31,809 nucleotides of DNA from Geothermobacter sp964501815. GTDB taxonomy: Bacteria; Desulfobacterota; Desulfuromonadia; Desulfuromonadales; Geothermobacteraceae. Positions within the stretch are counted from its first letter, which is position 1. Every line of letters begins with the position of its first letter. Location: positions 1 to 31,809 of the forward strand of contig CAZCUR010000025.1 of assembly GCA_964501815.1 (NCBI GenBank), read 5' to 3'. A program made the position numbers and the translations under genes. The notes under the pieces were generated by a model. The model did not search any database and was not told the DNA's origin. It was given only the letters and a program-made list of their open reading frames with translations. Below, piece after piece: positions 1 through 10,349 of this stretch.

Positions 1-55
1 CCGTACCCTGTGTGACCCCTTCGGCGATTTCGGGGATGTGAACGTCAATGGTCAT
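1..55 (-). CDS. aceF: Dihydrolipoamide acetyltransferase (PDH E2), N-terminal fragment
   Basis: Only the first 18 codons are inside the window; the gene runs off the left edge. The peptide begins MTIDVHIPEIAEGVTQGT, which resembles the start of a lipoyl domain of 2-oxo-acid dehydrogenase E2 subunits. An AAGGA ribosome-binding site lies about nine bases before the ATG. It follows aceE on the same strand, the usual order in pyruvate dehydrogenase operons, and context is the main support. It would carry the lipoyl arm that accepts the acetyl group from AceE. The 308-bp spacer is long for a tight operon, so it may have its own promoter. Confidence 0.7.
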   Translation of the reverse strand, partial: MTIDVHIPEIAEGVTQGT

Positions 56-363
56 GATGGTTTGTCCTTGAAGTGCCGAGATTATCTCGCGCCCGTTCGC
101 GCTGCTCACTCGAGACGCAGAGACGCGGAGGGAAAAAACTGCAATGTTTGGGTTGGCCACGATGCCACACCGCCGAACACGGGCGGTTGTGGATAGGGCC
201 CTTTAAAACCTGGCCCGGATTGGTGTCCGCTTGCCTGTGGCTGATTGTTTTATGCGGTTTGATGCTTTTGCGTGGACGTTCTCTTTCGCTGTCGGCAGAC
301 GACGCGCACTGACCTGTGATTCCTTGTTTTCTCTGCGGTTCCGCGCCTCTGCGCGCAATGTTA
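56..363. repeat. aceE-aceF spacer with inverted repeats and a hairpin
   Basis: No gene is supported in this 308-bp spacer; the short reading frames have no convincing start or protein signature. It carries two related low-complexity words in inverted orientation, around 112-131 (gagacgcagagacgcggag) and 331-356 (ctctgcggttccgcgcctct). A hairpin with arms 165-174 and 182-192 (10 bp with one bulge) sits between them. There is no T-run beside the hairpin, so it is not a standard terminator. The CTCTGCG-rich word looks like an intergenic repeat family, but this cannot be confirmed from one window. Confidence 0.45.
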
Positions 364-3051
<2,688 letters not shown>

Positions 3052-3126
3052 GGAAGCTGCCCTTTCGCACGGTTCACTTTCAAATGATACCTTACGAGGT
3101 CAGCTTTTAAAGGGACGGGGGACGAT

Positions 3127-4014
3127 TCAGGTGGTGGTCAACAGGTATTTTTCCAGCTTTTGAGACAGGCGCGAGCAGGTGAAGGTGAGCAGAAAGTAGA
3201 GAGCGGCGACGGTGAGCCAGATTTCGAAGGTGTGATAGGTGGCGGCCATCAGCTCCATCCCCTGGAAGGTCAGTTCCTGGATGGAGATGACCGCGACGAT
3301 GGCGGAATCCTTGATGGTCGAGATGAACTGGCCGGCCAGCGGCGGCACGCTGAGTTTGAAGGCCTGCGGCAGGACCACGTGGCGCAGCAGCTGCCAGCGG
3401 CGCATGCCGAGGGCCTGGGCCGCCTGCCACTGGCCGGACTCGACGGCGCTGATACCGGCGCGGACGATTTCGGCGATGTAGGCGGCCTCGTAGCAGGCCA
3501 GGGTGAGCACCCCGGCGATGAAGGCCTCGACCTGGTCGGGCGGCGCGACCAGCCAGGCGCACAGGGTCTGAAGCGCGGGCGGGGCGGCGGTCACCAGCCG
3601 GCCGATGCCGAGCAGGGGCAGAACCTGGTCGCTGACGAAGAAGTAGCCGATGAAGATCAGCACCAGCGGCGGCAGGTTGCGAAACAGGTTGACCCAGGTG
3701 GTGCCGAGCAGGCGGTTGAACAGCCAGGGGCTGACGCGCAGCAGGCCCGCGGCCAGCCCGAGCGGCAGCGCCACCAGCAGGCTCCAGGCACTCAGGCGCA
3801 CGGTGGCGGCCAGCCCCTGCAGCAGCAGGTTGGCCTGCCAGCCGGCGCTTGGATCGTGGCGCAGCAGGTACTGGGGGATGGCGCTCCAGTTCCACTGGTA
3901 GGCCAGCGAGCCGCTGACGCGTAGCCCGAACCACAGCCCCAGCCCGCCCAGCAGCGCCAGCAGGATCAGGTCGAGCCGCCCCCAGCGCGGGGGCAGCTCG
4001 GGTCCGACCGCCAT
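3127..4014 (-). CDS. Polar amino-acid ABC transporter permease
   Basis: 295-residue inner-membrane protein of the His/Glu/Gln/Arg ABC permease family (HisM/GlnP type). Several hydrophobic spans are visible. The cytoplasmic EAA loop that docks the ATPase is present as QAAQALGMRRWQLLRHVVLPQA, followed by IKDSAIVAVIS, which is typical of this family. The start is the ATG at 4014, one base after the stop of the binding-protein gene; a longer upstream reading frame merely runs through that gene out of frame. The N-terminal extension before the core domain is longer than in compact 220-residue permeases and contains one extra membrane span. It is the last gene of the permease-binding protein-permease group; no ATPase gene is adjacent. 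Confidence 0.9.
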   Translation of the reverse strand: MAVGPELPPRWGRLDLILLALLGGLGLWFGLRVSGSLAYQWNWSAIPQYLLRHDPSAGWQANLLLQGLAATVRLSAWSLLVALPLGLAAGLLRVSPWLFNRLLGTTWVNLFRNLPPLVLIFIGYFFVSDQVLPLLGIGRLVTAAPPALQTLCAWLVAPPDQVEAFIAGVLTLACYEAAYIAEIVRAGISAVESGQWQAAQALGMRRWQLLRHVVLPQAFKLSVPPLAGQFISTIKDSAIVAVISIQELTFQGMELMAATYHTFEIWLTVAALYFLLTFTCSRLSQKLEKYLLTTT

Positions 4015-4015
4015 G

Positions 4016-4837
4016 CTATTCGACCTGACCCTGCCAGTCGCGCGTGGTAAACCAGTAGCGGTAGCGCTCCTTGAGCCAGCCGTCCGCCTCGCGCACCCGG
4101 ATCCAGTTGTCGAGCAGGTTGAGGAAGTCGGGGTCTCCCTTGCGGACGGCGAAACCGATCGGTTCGCGCGTGAAGGTCTCCCCCTTGAGCGGCAGGTAGA
4201 GGCGATTTTTGTACTTGATGGCCTGGAACTCCGGGAAGGGCTGGGAGGCGACCAGGGCGGCGGCCCGGCCGTTGAGCAGCTCCTGCAGGGCCTGCCCCTC
4301 ATCATCGAACAGGCGCAGGCTGGCCCTGGGCAGATACTTTTTCGCCGCCGCGGCGGCGGTGGTGCCGATGCGCGCCACCACGGTGACCTCGGGCCGGTTG
4401 AAATCCTCAAGGGAACTCTTGCCGGGTGCCACCTTGCCGTTGGCCAGAATCGACATACCCGAATACTCGTAGGGGCGACTGAAGTTGACCTTGAGGTTGC
4501 GCTGGGGGGTGATGCCCATGCCGCCGATGATGATGTCGAACTTGCCGGTCAAAAGCGCCGGGATGATGCCGGACCATTTGGTCGGCACGAAGACCGCCTC
4601 GACACCGATATCCTCGGCCAGCCGTCGGGCGACGTCGATCTCAAAGCCGATGAATTGCCCGGTCTTGTCCTTCATCGCCCAGGGGACGAAGGTGGAAAAG
4701 CCGACCCGCAGCCGGCCGGAGGAGAGGACCTGCTCCAGGGTGCTCTGCCGGCTCAGTTCGCGGCGGACATCGGCGCCGGCGGCGGTCAGCGGCAGCAGCA
4801 TCAGCAGGGCCGTTATCAGGACAACAATCCGTTTCAT
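4016..4837 (-). CDS. Amino-acid ABC transporter substrate-binding protein (SBP_bac_3)
   Basis: 273 residues with a Sec signal peptide (MKRIVVLITALLMLLPLTAAGA), so periplasmic. The family-3 solute-binding fold shows as LRVGFSTFVPWAMKD, then FIGFEIDVARRLAEDIG and WSGIIPALLTGKFDIIIGGMGITPQR. This is the classical polar amino-acid binding pattern, with the ITPQR motif just before the hinge. It delivers an amino acid or related ligand to the two permeases that flank it. Its start overlaps the stop of the upstream permease in a TGATG arrangement, so translation is probably coupled. The substrate cannot be read from the sequence. The nearby racemase, saccharopine-type and opine dehydrogenases suggest an amino acid, a D-amino acid or an opine. 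Confidence 0.92.
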   Translation of the reverse strand: MKRIVVLITALLMLLPLTAAGADVRRELSRQSTLEQVLSSGRLRVGFSTFVPWAMKDKTGQFIGFEIDVARRLAEDIGVEAVFVPTKWSGIIPALLTGKFDIIIGGMGITPQRNLKVNFSRPYEYSGMSILANGKVAPGKSSLEDFNRPEVTVVARIGTTAAAAAKKYLPRASLRLFDDEGQALQELLNGRAAALVASQPFPEFQAIKYKNRLYLPLKGETFTREPIGFAVRKGDPDFLNLLDNWIRVREADGWLKERYRYWFTTRDWQGQVE

Positions 4838-5664
4838 CAGAACCTCCCGTCAAGGAATTGCGGGCCGTGGCCGTTGAGGCGGCGCTCCAGGTGGCGCACC
4901 AGCCCGGCCAGGCCCAGGGTCATGGTCAGATAGATGGCGGCGACAGTGAACCAGATTTCAAAGGTGAGAAAGGTTTCGGCGACGATCTGCTGGCCCATCA
5001 TGGTCAGGTCGAAAACGGCGATAGTGGAGACCAGGGCTGAATCCTTGATGAGCGAGACCGCCTGGCTGGTCAGCGGCGGTGCCGTGTGGCGCAGCGCCTG
5101 GGGCAGCACGATGTGGACCAGGCAGCGGCGCCGGCTCATGCCGAGCGCGGCGGCGGCCTCCCATTGACCGCGGGGAATGGCGACGATGCCGGCGCGGATG
5201 ATTTCGGCGATGTAGGCGCCTTCGAACAGGCTCAGGGCGAGGACCGCCGCGGCGAAGCGCTCGATGCCGAGAATGGGGGCGAGCACGAAGTAGACCAGAA
5301 AGATCTGCACCAGAAGCGGCGTATTGCGCACCGACTCCAGGTAGCCGGTCGCCAGCAACCTGCCGGTGATGCTGCCCGAGAGGCGCAGCAGCGCCGTGGC
5401 CAGGCCGAACAGCAGCGCCAGCAGCAGGCTGCAGGCGCTGATCAGCAGGGTCAGCCCCAGCCCCCGCAGCAGCGGCCCCGGCTGAAAACCGTCCGGGCCG
5501 AACTGGCCCAGATAGCGCGGCACCCGGTACCACTGCCAGCTGTAGCCGAGATTTTCCGCGCCGCGCACCAGCAGCCAGACGACCAGCAGCGCCAGCGCCG
5601 CAAAGGCGAGCAGCTGCAGCAGGTTGCTCAGGTATCGGGATGTGGCCGAACGGCGATATGGCAT
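4837..5664 (-). CDS. Polar amino-acid ABC transporter permease
   Basis: 275 residues, first gene of the permease-binding protein-permease operon. It has an N-terminal membrane span and a core permease domain with VRNTPLLVQIFLVYFVLAP, IPRGQWEAAAALGMSRR and LIKDSALVSTIAVFDLT, all hallmarks of the polar amino-acid permease family. I chose the ATG at 5664 because a good sigma-70-like promoter (5699-5727) would start transcription near 5692, leaving a leader of roughly 28 bases; a longer open frame upstream would begin before that promoter. The leader has no clear Shine-Dalgarno sequence, which is unusual here. Its stop overlaps the start of the binding-protein gene by one base. Confidence 0.88.
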   Translation of the reverse strand: MPYRRSATSRYLSNLLQLLAFAALALLVVWLLVRGAENLGYSWQWYRVPRYLGQFGPDGFQPGPLLRGLGLTLLISACSLLLALLFGLATALLRLSGSITGRLLATGYLESVRNTPLLVQIFLVYFVLAPILGIERFAAAVLALSLFEGAYIAEIIRAGIVAIPRGQWEAAAALGMSRRRCLVHIVLPQALRHTAPPLTSQAVSLIKDSALVSTIAVFDLTMMGQQIVAETFLTFEIWFTVAAIYLTMTLGLAGLVRHLERRLNGHGPQFLDGRF

Positions 5665-5698
5665 GGGCAGAGCATGACAAGGGGTGAAAATTGCGACA

Positions 5699-5727
5699 AC
5701 TATAGCCGCACATCGGCCCGGCGGCAA
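5699..5727 (-). promoter_or_regulatory. Sigma-70-like promoter of the permease-binding protein-permease operon
   Basis: On the minus strand TTGCCG (5722-5727) is followed after 17 bases by TATAGT (5699-5704). It lies in the 125-bp gap between the racemase gene and the first permease. This suggests that the transporter genes can be transcribed separately from the upstream dehydrogenase-racemase operon. Confidence 0.55.
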
Positions 5728-5789
5728 GGAGAGCTGGCCAGCCGCCGGGTTTGGCGGAGGGATTTTTTGCAGGTCGAGCCTGGCCTTCC

Positions 5790-6512
5790 TCAGGCAGCCA
5801 CCGTTCGGCAGACCATGTTGACCAGGGTGAGGATGTCGAAGACCGGCAGGCCCAGTTCGGCGCGCAGGGCCTCCGAGGCCGGCGGCAGGTCGGTGCATTC
5901 GAGCACCAGGGCGCCGAGGTCGGGGTGGCGGGCCCTGAGCCGGGTGGCGACGGCGACAATGTCCCCGATGAACAGCTCCGGGTCGATGACCGCTTCGGGA
6001 TCGGACAGGGCGCGCGTGAATTCGCGGCTCTCTTCCATGCCGGCAATGGCGAGTTGCTCCGGTTGGTCAATGCCGACGCCGACCAGGTGGGCGCGGGTCA
6101 GGCATCGACTGTCGGCAGTGAGGATGCCAACCCTGCGCCCGTTGCCGATCATGGCCTGGGCCAGAGGCACCTGCAGCAGGCTGGAGGTGAAGACCGGCAC
6201 CGGTGCTGCCGCGGCCAGTTCCTTCTGGAAGATGGCGTTGAAGCCGCAGCTGGTGGTGATGGCCCGGATGCCTTCGACGGCCATGGCGCGGGAGGCGGCG
6301 ATCATGCCGTCGAGCACGCGGCGGTCAGGCCGTTCGACCACGGTATGGTAGTTGGCCCCGTCGACGCGGACAACGCGGAGAGGGATGTCGAAGGTGTCCG
6401 GGTGCAGCATGTTGCCCGGTATCGCTTCCAGTCCGGCCAGGGCCTGGCTGCCGCCCCCTTCCCAGGCGAGCACACCGATGACCGGTTTGTCTTCGTGCTT
6501 CTCACCGTTCAT
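5790..6512 (-). CDS. Asp/Glu/hydantoin racemase family protein
   Basis: 240-residue cytoplasmic enzyme of the aspartate/glutamate racemase superfamily. These cofactor-independent enzymes use two cysteines to move a proton at the alpha carbon. Both expected cysteines are present: Cys89 in TTSCGFN and Cys206 in LVLECTDLPP, each in the usual small-residue context. The length is normal. It starts with an ATG behind a strong GGAGG-type site and overlaps the end of the saccharopine-dehydrogenase-like gene by 11 bases, so the two are translationally coupled. The family also includes hydantoin racemases and arylmalonate decarboxylases, so racemisation is likely but the substrate is not known. Context points to epimerising an amino acid that the neighbouring reductases make or break down. 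Confidence 0.8.
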   Translation of the reverse strand: MNGEKHEDKPVIGVLAWEGGGSQALAGLEAIPGNMLHPDTFDIPLRVVRVDGANYHTVVERPDRRVLDGMIAASRAMAVEGIRAITTSCGFNAIFQKELAAAAPVPVFTSSLLQVPLAQAMIGNGRRVGILTADSRCLTRAHLVGVGIDQPEQLAIAGMEESREFTRALSDPEAVIDPELFIGDIVAVATRLRARHPDLGALVLECTDLPPASEALRAELGLPVFDILTLVNMVCRTVAA

Positions 6513-7767
6513 GGCCCCCCTCCGGGTGGCCGTTCCAGTCCGTCTCGCTGCGGGTCACGGTCATTCCGTGGCGCCGCAACCCATCATCGACCAGTTCGAA
6601 GGGGACGTCCATCGGCAGCAGCAGGCCGTGTTTGTCAAGTTTCCCTTCAAGCATCAGCCGGGCACCGAGGCTCATGGTGAAACCGACGGTGCGCTGCATG
6701 GCGGTAAAGCCGGTCTCAAGGTCGCGCCGGTCGATGAGCTGGTAGACCACCTGTTTTTTCTGCCCCTTTTTCAGGCCGCGCACATCGATGCGGATGAAGG
6801 CCACATCCTGCTCATCCTTCTTGAAATAGAACTGCTCCTGGCTGCCGAGCAGGGTGGCGACGAACTGCACCGGCGAGACCTGGGCGTCGCCGACCTTGAT
6901 CGGTGCTTCGTTCAGGAAGCCGCATTGGGCCATGCGTCGCCAGAACTCGCAGTGACCCGGCAGGCGGCAGGAGTAGCGCCCCATTTCGCGTACCGTCCCC
7001 TTGAGTCCGAACAGTTCGGCGTAATGCTCGCTGTTGCCGTTGGGGAAACACTCGATCGGGCTGCCGAGCTCCTCCAGGTCGAGGACGTGCCGGTTGTGGG
7101 CCGCGAACATCTCGTCCGGCAGTACCTTGACCACCTCGCCGTTGCGGACCAGAGTTCCTGGGCGAAGGTAGCTGCGGATGACCCCCTCGACCGACCAGGT
7201 GAACTTGTAGCTCAGCGGGTTGTCGGCCGCTTTGGGGGCGGGGAAGCCGGCGCCGTAGGAGTGGAACTCGTCAACCCGGTCGAATTCTTCCAGGGCTTTG
7301 GCTCCGAGGACCAGGTCGATGCCCGGATCCATGCCAAACTCGGTCAGGATGGTGCAACCCTTCTCCCGGGCCTTTTGGTCGAGGTCTGCGAGATCCCTGC
7401 GTATACTGGCGATACGCTGCGGGTCGCGCTCACCGGGGTTGAGGTAGTACATGCTGCTCACCAGGTTGCAGCCGACTTCGGCGGCGATCTTGCCGACTTC
7501 GAGGGCGAAGCGCGGTGGCAGCGATTCGACGGCGACGTCGGCGCCTGCCAGCAGGGCGGCCAGGCTGTTACGGTCGCCGGCGTCCAGGGAAACGGAGCGC
7601 ACCCGGTCGGCGGGGTAGCTGCGGATCATGGAAACCAGATCCGGGTGGTTGTCAGCGACGATGATCTCCCGTGCCGGGCTGTTGTGGACCAGGTCATAAA
7701 GAGCTGCCTTGCCCTGCATGCCGAAGCCGAGCAGGACGACTTTGCCTTGTCTGGTGTTTGCATTCAT
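6502..7767 (-). CDS. Saccharopine dehydrogenase-like reductase
   Basis: 421 residues. The N-terminus is a Rossmann NAD(P)-binding domain with GFGMQGKAA, followed by the family pattern GADVAVESLPPRF and CNLVSSMYY. The middle part has LTEFGMDPGIDLVLGAKAL, typical of the saccharopine dehydrogenase/homospermidine synthase group. Such enzymes form or cleave secondary amines between an amino acid and an aldehyde or keto acid. I prefer the second ATG at 7767, because AGGGA sits about eight bases before it but only two or three before the ATG at 7773. It is the middle gene of the opine dehydrogenase-saccharopine dehydrogenase-racemase operon. There is no neighbouring lysine-pathway gene, so a role in lysine metabolism is not implied. 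The substrate is unknown. Confidence 0.82.
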   Translation of the reverse strand: MNANTRQGKVVLLGFGMQGKAALYDLVHNSPAREIIVADNHPDLVSMIRSYPADRVRSVSLDAGDRNSLAALLAGADVAVESLPPRFALEVGKIAAEVGCNLVSSMYYLNPGERDPQRIASIRRDLADLDQKAREKGCTILTEFGMDPGIDLVLGAKALEEFDRVDEFHSYGAGFPAPKAADNPLSYKFTWSVEGVIRSYLRPGTLVRNGEVVKVLPDEMFAAHNRHVLDLEELGSPIECFPNGNSEHYAELFGLKGTVREMGRYSCRLPGHCEFWRRMAQCGFLNEAPIKVGDAQVSPVQFVATLLGSQEQFYFKKDEQDVAFIRIDVRGLKKGQKKQVVYQLIDRRDLETGFTAMQRTVGFTMSLGARLMLEGKLDKHGLLLPMDVPFELVDDGLRRHGMTVTRSETDWNGHPEGGHER

Positions 7768-7802
7768 TGTCATATCCCTGTGCTGTTTGTTTCTTCTGTC
7801 GT

Positions 7803-8882
7803 TCAGACGGCTGCGGTGAGCAGCGTCTCGCGGCTGTTGCCGCTCAGGCCCAGCCCCTCGGGAGTTCGTGCCGCTTCGCGGCGGAAATCCCGGCCCATGA
7901 TGCAGCTGGCGAGGGTGATAACCGCATCCATCGTCGGTGTCGGTACGTCCAGCAGCTGACCGAGGCGGCTCATGAAAACCAGGCCGTAGCCGACGTCTTC
8001 GTTCAGGTAGCGATGGTCAAGCTGGCTCTGGGCCCGGATTCCCCTGAAGCCTTCGGCGCTGCTGTAGCCGGTCTGGTAGTTCGCCTGCTGCATGTAGCCC
8101 TGCTGAACGCCTATGACCGGATCAGGCAGGATCTCGACCCCGAGAGCACGGCCGATGGCAATGCGTTCGCGATCGAGCGCCTCGATCAGGTTGCCCGCCG
8201 CCGGCGTGGCCCCCTGTTCGTAGAAGAGAAAGTCGCAGCCGCGTTCGATCAGCCCGGCGTTGAGCAGGGTCACGGCCGGATGGATGACCGGATTCGCATT
8301 CTGCAGCATGGCCTGGAAAATGTTGGCGGCAGCGGTGGTGCCAGGATAGACCTGACGGAACAATTCCAGCGTCGCCCGGGTTGACGCGGCAGGCAAAGTG
8401 CCCAGCAGGATGCCGCCGGTCAGCTTGTGATAGATGCGTACCTTTCCGGGGGCATCCATGCGGCAGGCGTAGGGGAGGGTTGCGGTTTCGGCGATCACCA
8501 GATCGTCAAAGTCCGGCAAGCCCCTGAGTCTCTGTCGGATTTCCAGCGCGCCGCCGCAGGAGCCGGGGCAGGCGATAATGGTCTGGCCGCCGCGCACATG
8601 GGGCCGCATCGCCTCGGCCAGTGGGCGGGTGCTGAAGGCCGGCCCCACCAGCAGGACCAGTTCGGCGTCCCGCAAGGCTTCGCTCATCGAGTGCCCGGCG
8701 TAGTCGAGACGGGCGAACCCTTCGACTCGACCCTTGCAGACCAGCCCCTTCTGCCGGTTGATGGCGGCGATGTTGTCACCGAAGGCTTCGAAATCGAACA
8801 GGCGGACCTTGTGCCCGGCCAGGGCCCAGTCCGCGGCCACGGCACAACCGCCGTTGCCGGCGCCGAGTACGCTGACGTTCAT
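7803..8882 (-). CDS. NAD/NADP octopine/nopaline dehydrogenase family protein (opine dehydrogenase)
   Basis: 359 residues, normal for the opine dehydrogenase family. The N-terminal nucleotide-binding motif GAGNGG is at residues 7-12. The C-terminal octopine-dehydrogenase domain carries NANPVIHPAVTLLNAG, with Asn197 and His201 in the position of the catalytic N-x3-H pair of this family. These enzymes reductively couple an amino acid to a 2-oxo acid, or run the reaction backwards. The ATG has a strong AAGGAGTG site upstream. It is first in an operon with the saccharopine-type reductase (35-bp gap) and the racemase. An AT-rich element upstream (8949-9000) resembles one before the binding-protein gene at 12635. 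Whether it makes or degrades an opine cannot be decided here; transporter genes of the importer type on both sides favour uptake and breakdown. Confidence 0.88.
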   Translation of the reverse strand: MNVSVLGAGNGGCAVAADWALAGHKVRLFDFEAFGDNIAAINRQKGLVCKGRVEGFARLDYAGHSMSEALRDAELVLLVGPAFSTRPLAEAMRPHVRGGQTIIACPGSCGGALEIRQRLRGLPDFDDLVIAETATLPYACRMDAPGKVRIYHKLTGGILLGTLPAASTRATLELFRQVYPGTTAAANIFQAMLQNANPVIHPAVTLLNAGLIERGCDFLFYEQGATPAAGNLIEALDRERIAIGRALGVEILPDPVIGVQQGYMQQANYQTGYSSAEGFRGIRAQSQLDHRYLNEDVGYGLVFMSRLGQLLDVPTPTMDAVITLASCIMGRDFRREAARTPEGLGLSGNSRETLLTAAV

Positions 8883-8948
8883 GCTTCACTCCTTGCGAAG
8901 GCAGGCTTCAGCCCTGCGCGTGTTGCAGAAAAAAGAAAAAACATCAAC

Positions 8949-9000
8949 GAAAAAAATTTCAAATAGAAAAAAATAAAGCCAAAAAATTTTCTTTTTCAGG
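8949..9000. promoter_or_regulatory. AT-rich putative regulatory element A (candidate Lrp site)
   Basis: A strongly AT-rich stretch in otherwise high-GC DNA, 67 bp upstream of the opine dehydrogenase start. It closely resembles 12787-12836: both contain (G)AAAAAAATAAA followed by CAAAAA(A)TTT-C-TTTTT-AGG in the same order and orientation. The paired location, before the enzyme operon and before the transporter/Lrp operon, suggests a shared operator or UP-like element, most simply for the local Lrp-family regulator. Lrp sites are typically AT-rich, but no binding data can be read here. Confidence 0.5.
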
Positions 9001-9011
9001 CAACAAAGTGC

Positions 9012-9060
9012 AAAAAAAGACCCGTGGCAGGCGGCCGAAGCCGGTTGCCGACGGGCCTGT
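9012..9060 (-). terminator. Rho-independent terminator after the Lrp-family gene
   Basis: On the minus strand a GC-rich inverted repeat (outer arms near 9053-9059 and 9018-9024, about 7 bp with one G-U pair, plus inner pairs) is followed by a run of seven T (9012-9018 region). It lies about 20-65 bp beyond the stop of the Lrp-family gene and would end the transporter operon just before regulatory element A. Confidence 0.7.
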
Positions 9061-9078
9061 CGATGCTTTTATAGCGGG

Positions 9079-9579
9079 TCAGTCGTCGGGAGCCGCTTCG
9101 ATGGCGCCGCCCCAGCTTTCGAAGCCGCGGGCGAGTTTGACCCACTTGTTGCGCCCGGACATGATGACAAAGGTTTCCGAACGGTCGACCGTAGCCAGTT
9201 TGGGGATGATGCGCGAGGTCAGATCGTAGAGGGCGGCATTGCCGCCCTGCACCACCACCTCGGCGATGATGTCGTAGCGGCCGGTGACCACTGATGCGGA
9301 AATGACATTGTCGAGCTGCACCAGCTTGTCCATGACCTCGTCCAGCTTGCCGTAGGCGCGCACATTCATGCCGATGATGGCCAGGGTGAATTCGGGGCAG
9401 CTGCAGGGATCGACCAGGCCGGCCACCTTGAGCGTGCCTGATTCCTCGAGGGCGCGGATGCGGGCGCGCACGGTGGGAGCGGTAACACCAAGGCGTTCGG
9501 CGATGGCGGCCGGTGTCAGGCGGCCGTCTTCGCTCAGCAGGCGGATGATTTTCCGGTCGAGGTCGTCCAGCTTTTTCAT
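9079..9579 (-). CDS. Lrp/AsnC family transcriptional regulator
   Basis: 166 residues, the normal Lrp/AsnC length. An N-terminal helix-turn-helix covers about residues 5-48 (DLDRKIIRLLSEDGRLT, then IAERLGVTAPTVRARI). It is followed by an AsnC_trans_reg/RAM ligand-binding domain with the pattern VTGRYDIIAEVVVQGG and ETFVIMSGRNKW. Such proteins sense amino acids and act as octamers or dimers that wrap AT-rich DNA. GAGGAG precedes the ATG. It is the last gene of the binding protein-permease-permease-ATPase operon (18-bp gap to the ATPase), just ahead of a terminator. By position it is the likely regulator of both this operon and the opine dehydrogenase operon. The ligand is probably the transported compound or a product of it. 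Confidence 0.93.
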   Translation of the reverse strand: MKKLDDLDRKIIRLLSEDGRLTPAAIAERLGVTAPTVRARIRALEESGTLKVAGLVDPCSCPEFTLAIIGMNVRAYGKLDEVMDKLVQLDNVISASVVTGRYDIIAEVVVQGGNAALYDLTSRIIPKLATVDRSETFVIMSGRNKWVKLARGFESWGGAIEAAPDD

Positions 9580-9597
9580 GGTCCCGAAGCTCCTCTG

Positions 9598-10326
9598 TCA
9601 GTGGTTGAGAATCTTGCTCAAAAAGAGCCGGGTCCGCTCATTGGTCGGGTTGCCGAAGAAGGTATCCGGCGGACCGGTTTCGACGATCTGCCCCTGGTCC
9701 ATGAAGATCACCCGGTCGGCAACCTCGCGAGCGAAACCCATTTCATGAGTTACCACAACCATGGTGATCTTGTCTTGAGCCAATTGGCGCATGACGTCCA
9801 GCACCTCGCTGATCATCTCCGGATCGAGGGCGGAGGTCGGTTCGTCGAACAGCATGATCTTGGGTGATTTGCACAGTCCCCGGGCGATGGCGACACGCTG
9901 TTGCTGTCCGCCCGACAGCTGGGCCGGGTAGGACTCGGCCTTGTCGGCCAGTCCTACTTTGGCCAGATATTCCCTCGCCATTTCTTCGGCCTGGCTGCGA
10001 GGCACCTTCTTTACCTTCATCGGCGCCAGGATGCAGTTTTCCAGTGCGGTCATGTGCGGGTAGAGATTGAACTGCTGGAAGATGAAGGAAATATCCGAGC
10101 GCAACTGGGTCAGGTTGGCCTTTGGGTCGTGGACCTTCTGGCCGTCGACCAACAGCGTGCCCTCCTGGATGGGCTCCAGCCGGTTGATGCAGCGGATCAG
10201 GGTGCTTTTGCCCGATCCGCTCGGGCCGCAGATGACCAGCTTTTCCCCCTCATTGATCTCCAGGTTGATGTCTTTGAGGACATGCAGCTGGCCGAACCAC
10301 TTGTTGACGTTTTCAAACCGGATCAT
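9598..10326 (-). CDS. Polar amino-acid ABC transporter ATP-binding protein
   Basis: 242 residues, the usual length of GlnQ/HisP-type ATPases. The Walker A motif is GPSGSGKST, the Q-loop FIFQQFNLYPHMT, the signature motif LSGGQQQRVAIARGL, Walker B IMLFDEPTSALD, and the switch histidine is in VVVTHEMGFAREVADRV. All catalytic elements are intact. It energises import through the permeases at 10350-11703. As the only ATPase gene among the two transporters in this window, it might also serve the permease pair at 3127-5664. The ATG at 10326 follows AGGAG; a longer frame upstream is a shadow of the permease gene. Confidence 0.96.
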   Translation of the reverse strand: MIRFENVNKWFGQLHVLKDINLEINEGEKLVICGPSGSGKSTLIRCINRLEPIQEGTLLVDGQKVHDPKANLTQLRSDISFIFQQFNLYPHMTALENCILAPMKVKKVPRSQAEEMAREYLAKVGLADKAESYPAQLSGGQQQRVAIARGLCKSPKIMLFDEPTSALDPEMISEVLDVMRQLAQDKITMVVVTHEMGFAREVADRVIFMDQGQIVETGPPDTFFGNPTNERTRLFLSKILNH

Positions 10327-10349
10327 TGTGTTCTTGCTCCTGAATGGGT

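Noticed and set aside
61..67. TTTGTCC word before aceF as a further copy of the light-regulon operator
   Set aside because: It coincides with the aceF ribosome-binding site, has no inverted partner and no -10 at the right distance.
73..312. Small plus-strand open frame in the aceE-aceF spacer as a gene
   Set aside because: No ribosome-binding site, composition unlike a real protein, and it covers the inverted-repeat sequence.
3127..4410. 427-codon minus-strand frame as a single permease
   Set aside because: The first part is an out-of-frame reading of the binding-protein gene; the permease starts at 4014.
5790..8882. Opine metallophore (staphylopine-type) biosynthesis locus
   Set aside because: No nicotianamine-synthase-like gene, no exporter and no metal-type importer are present; the transporters are polar amino-acid types.
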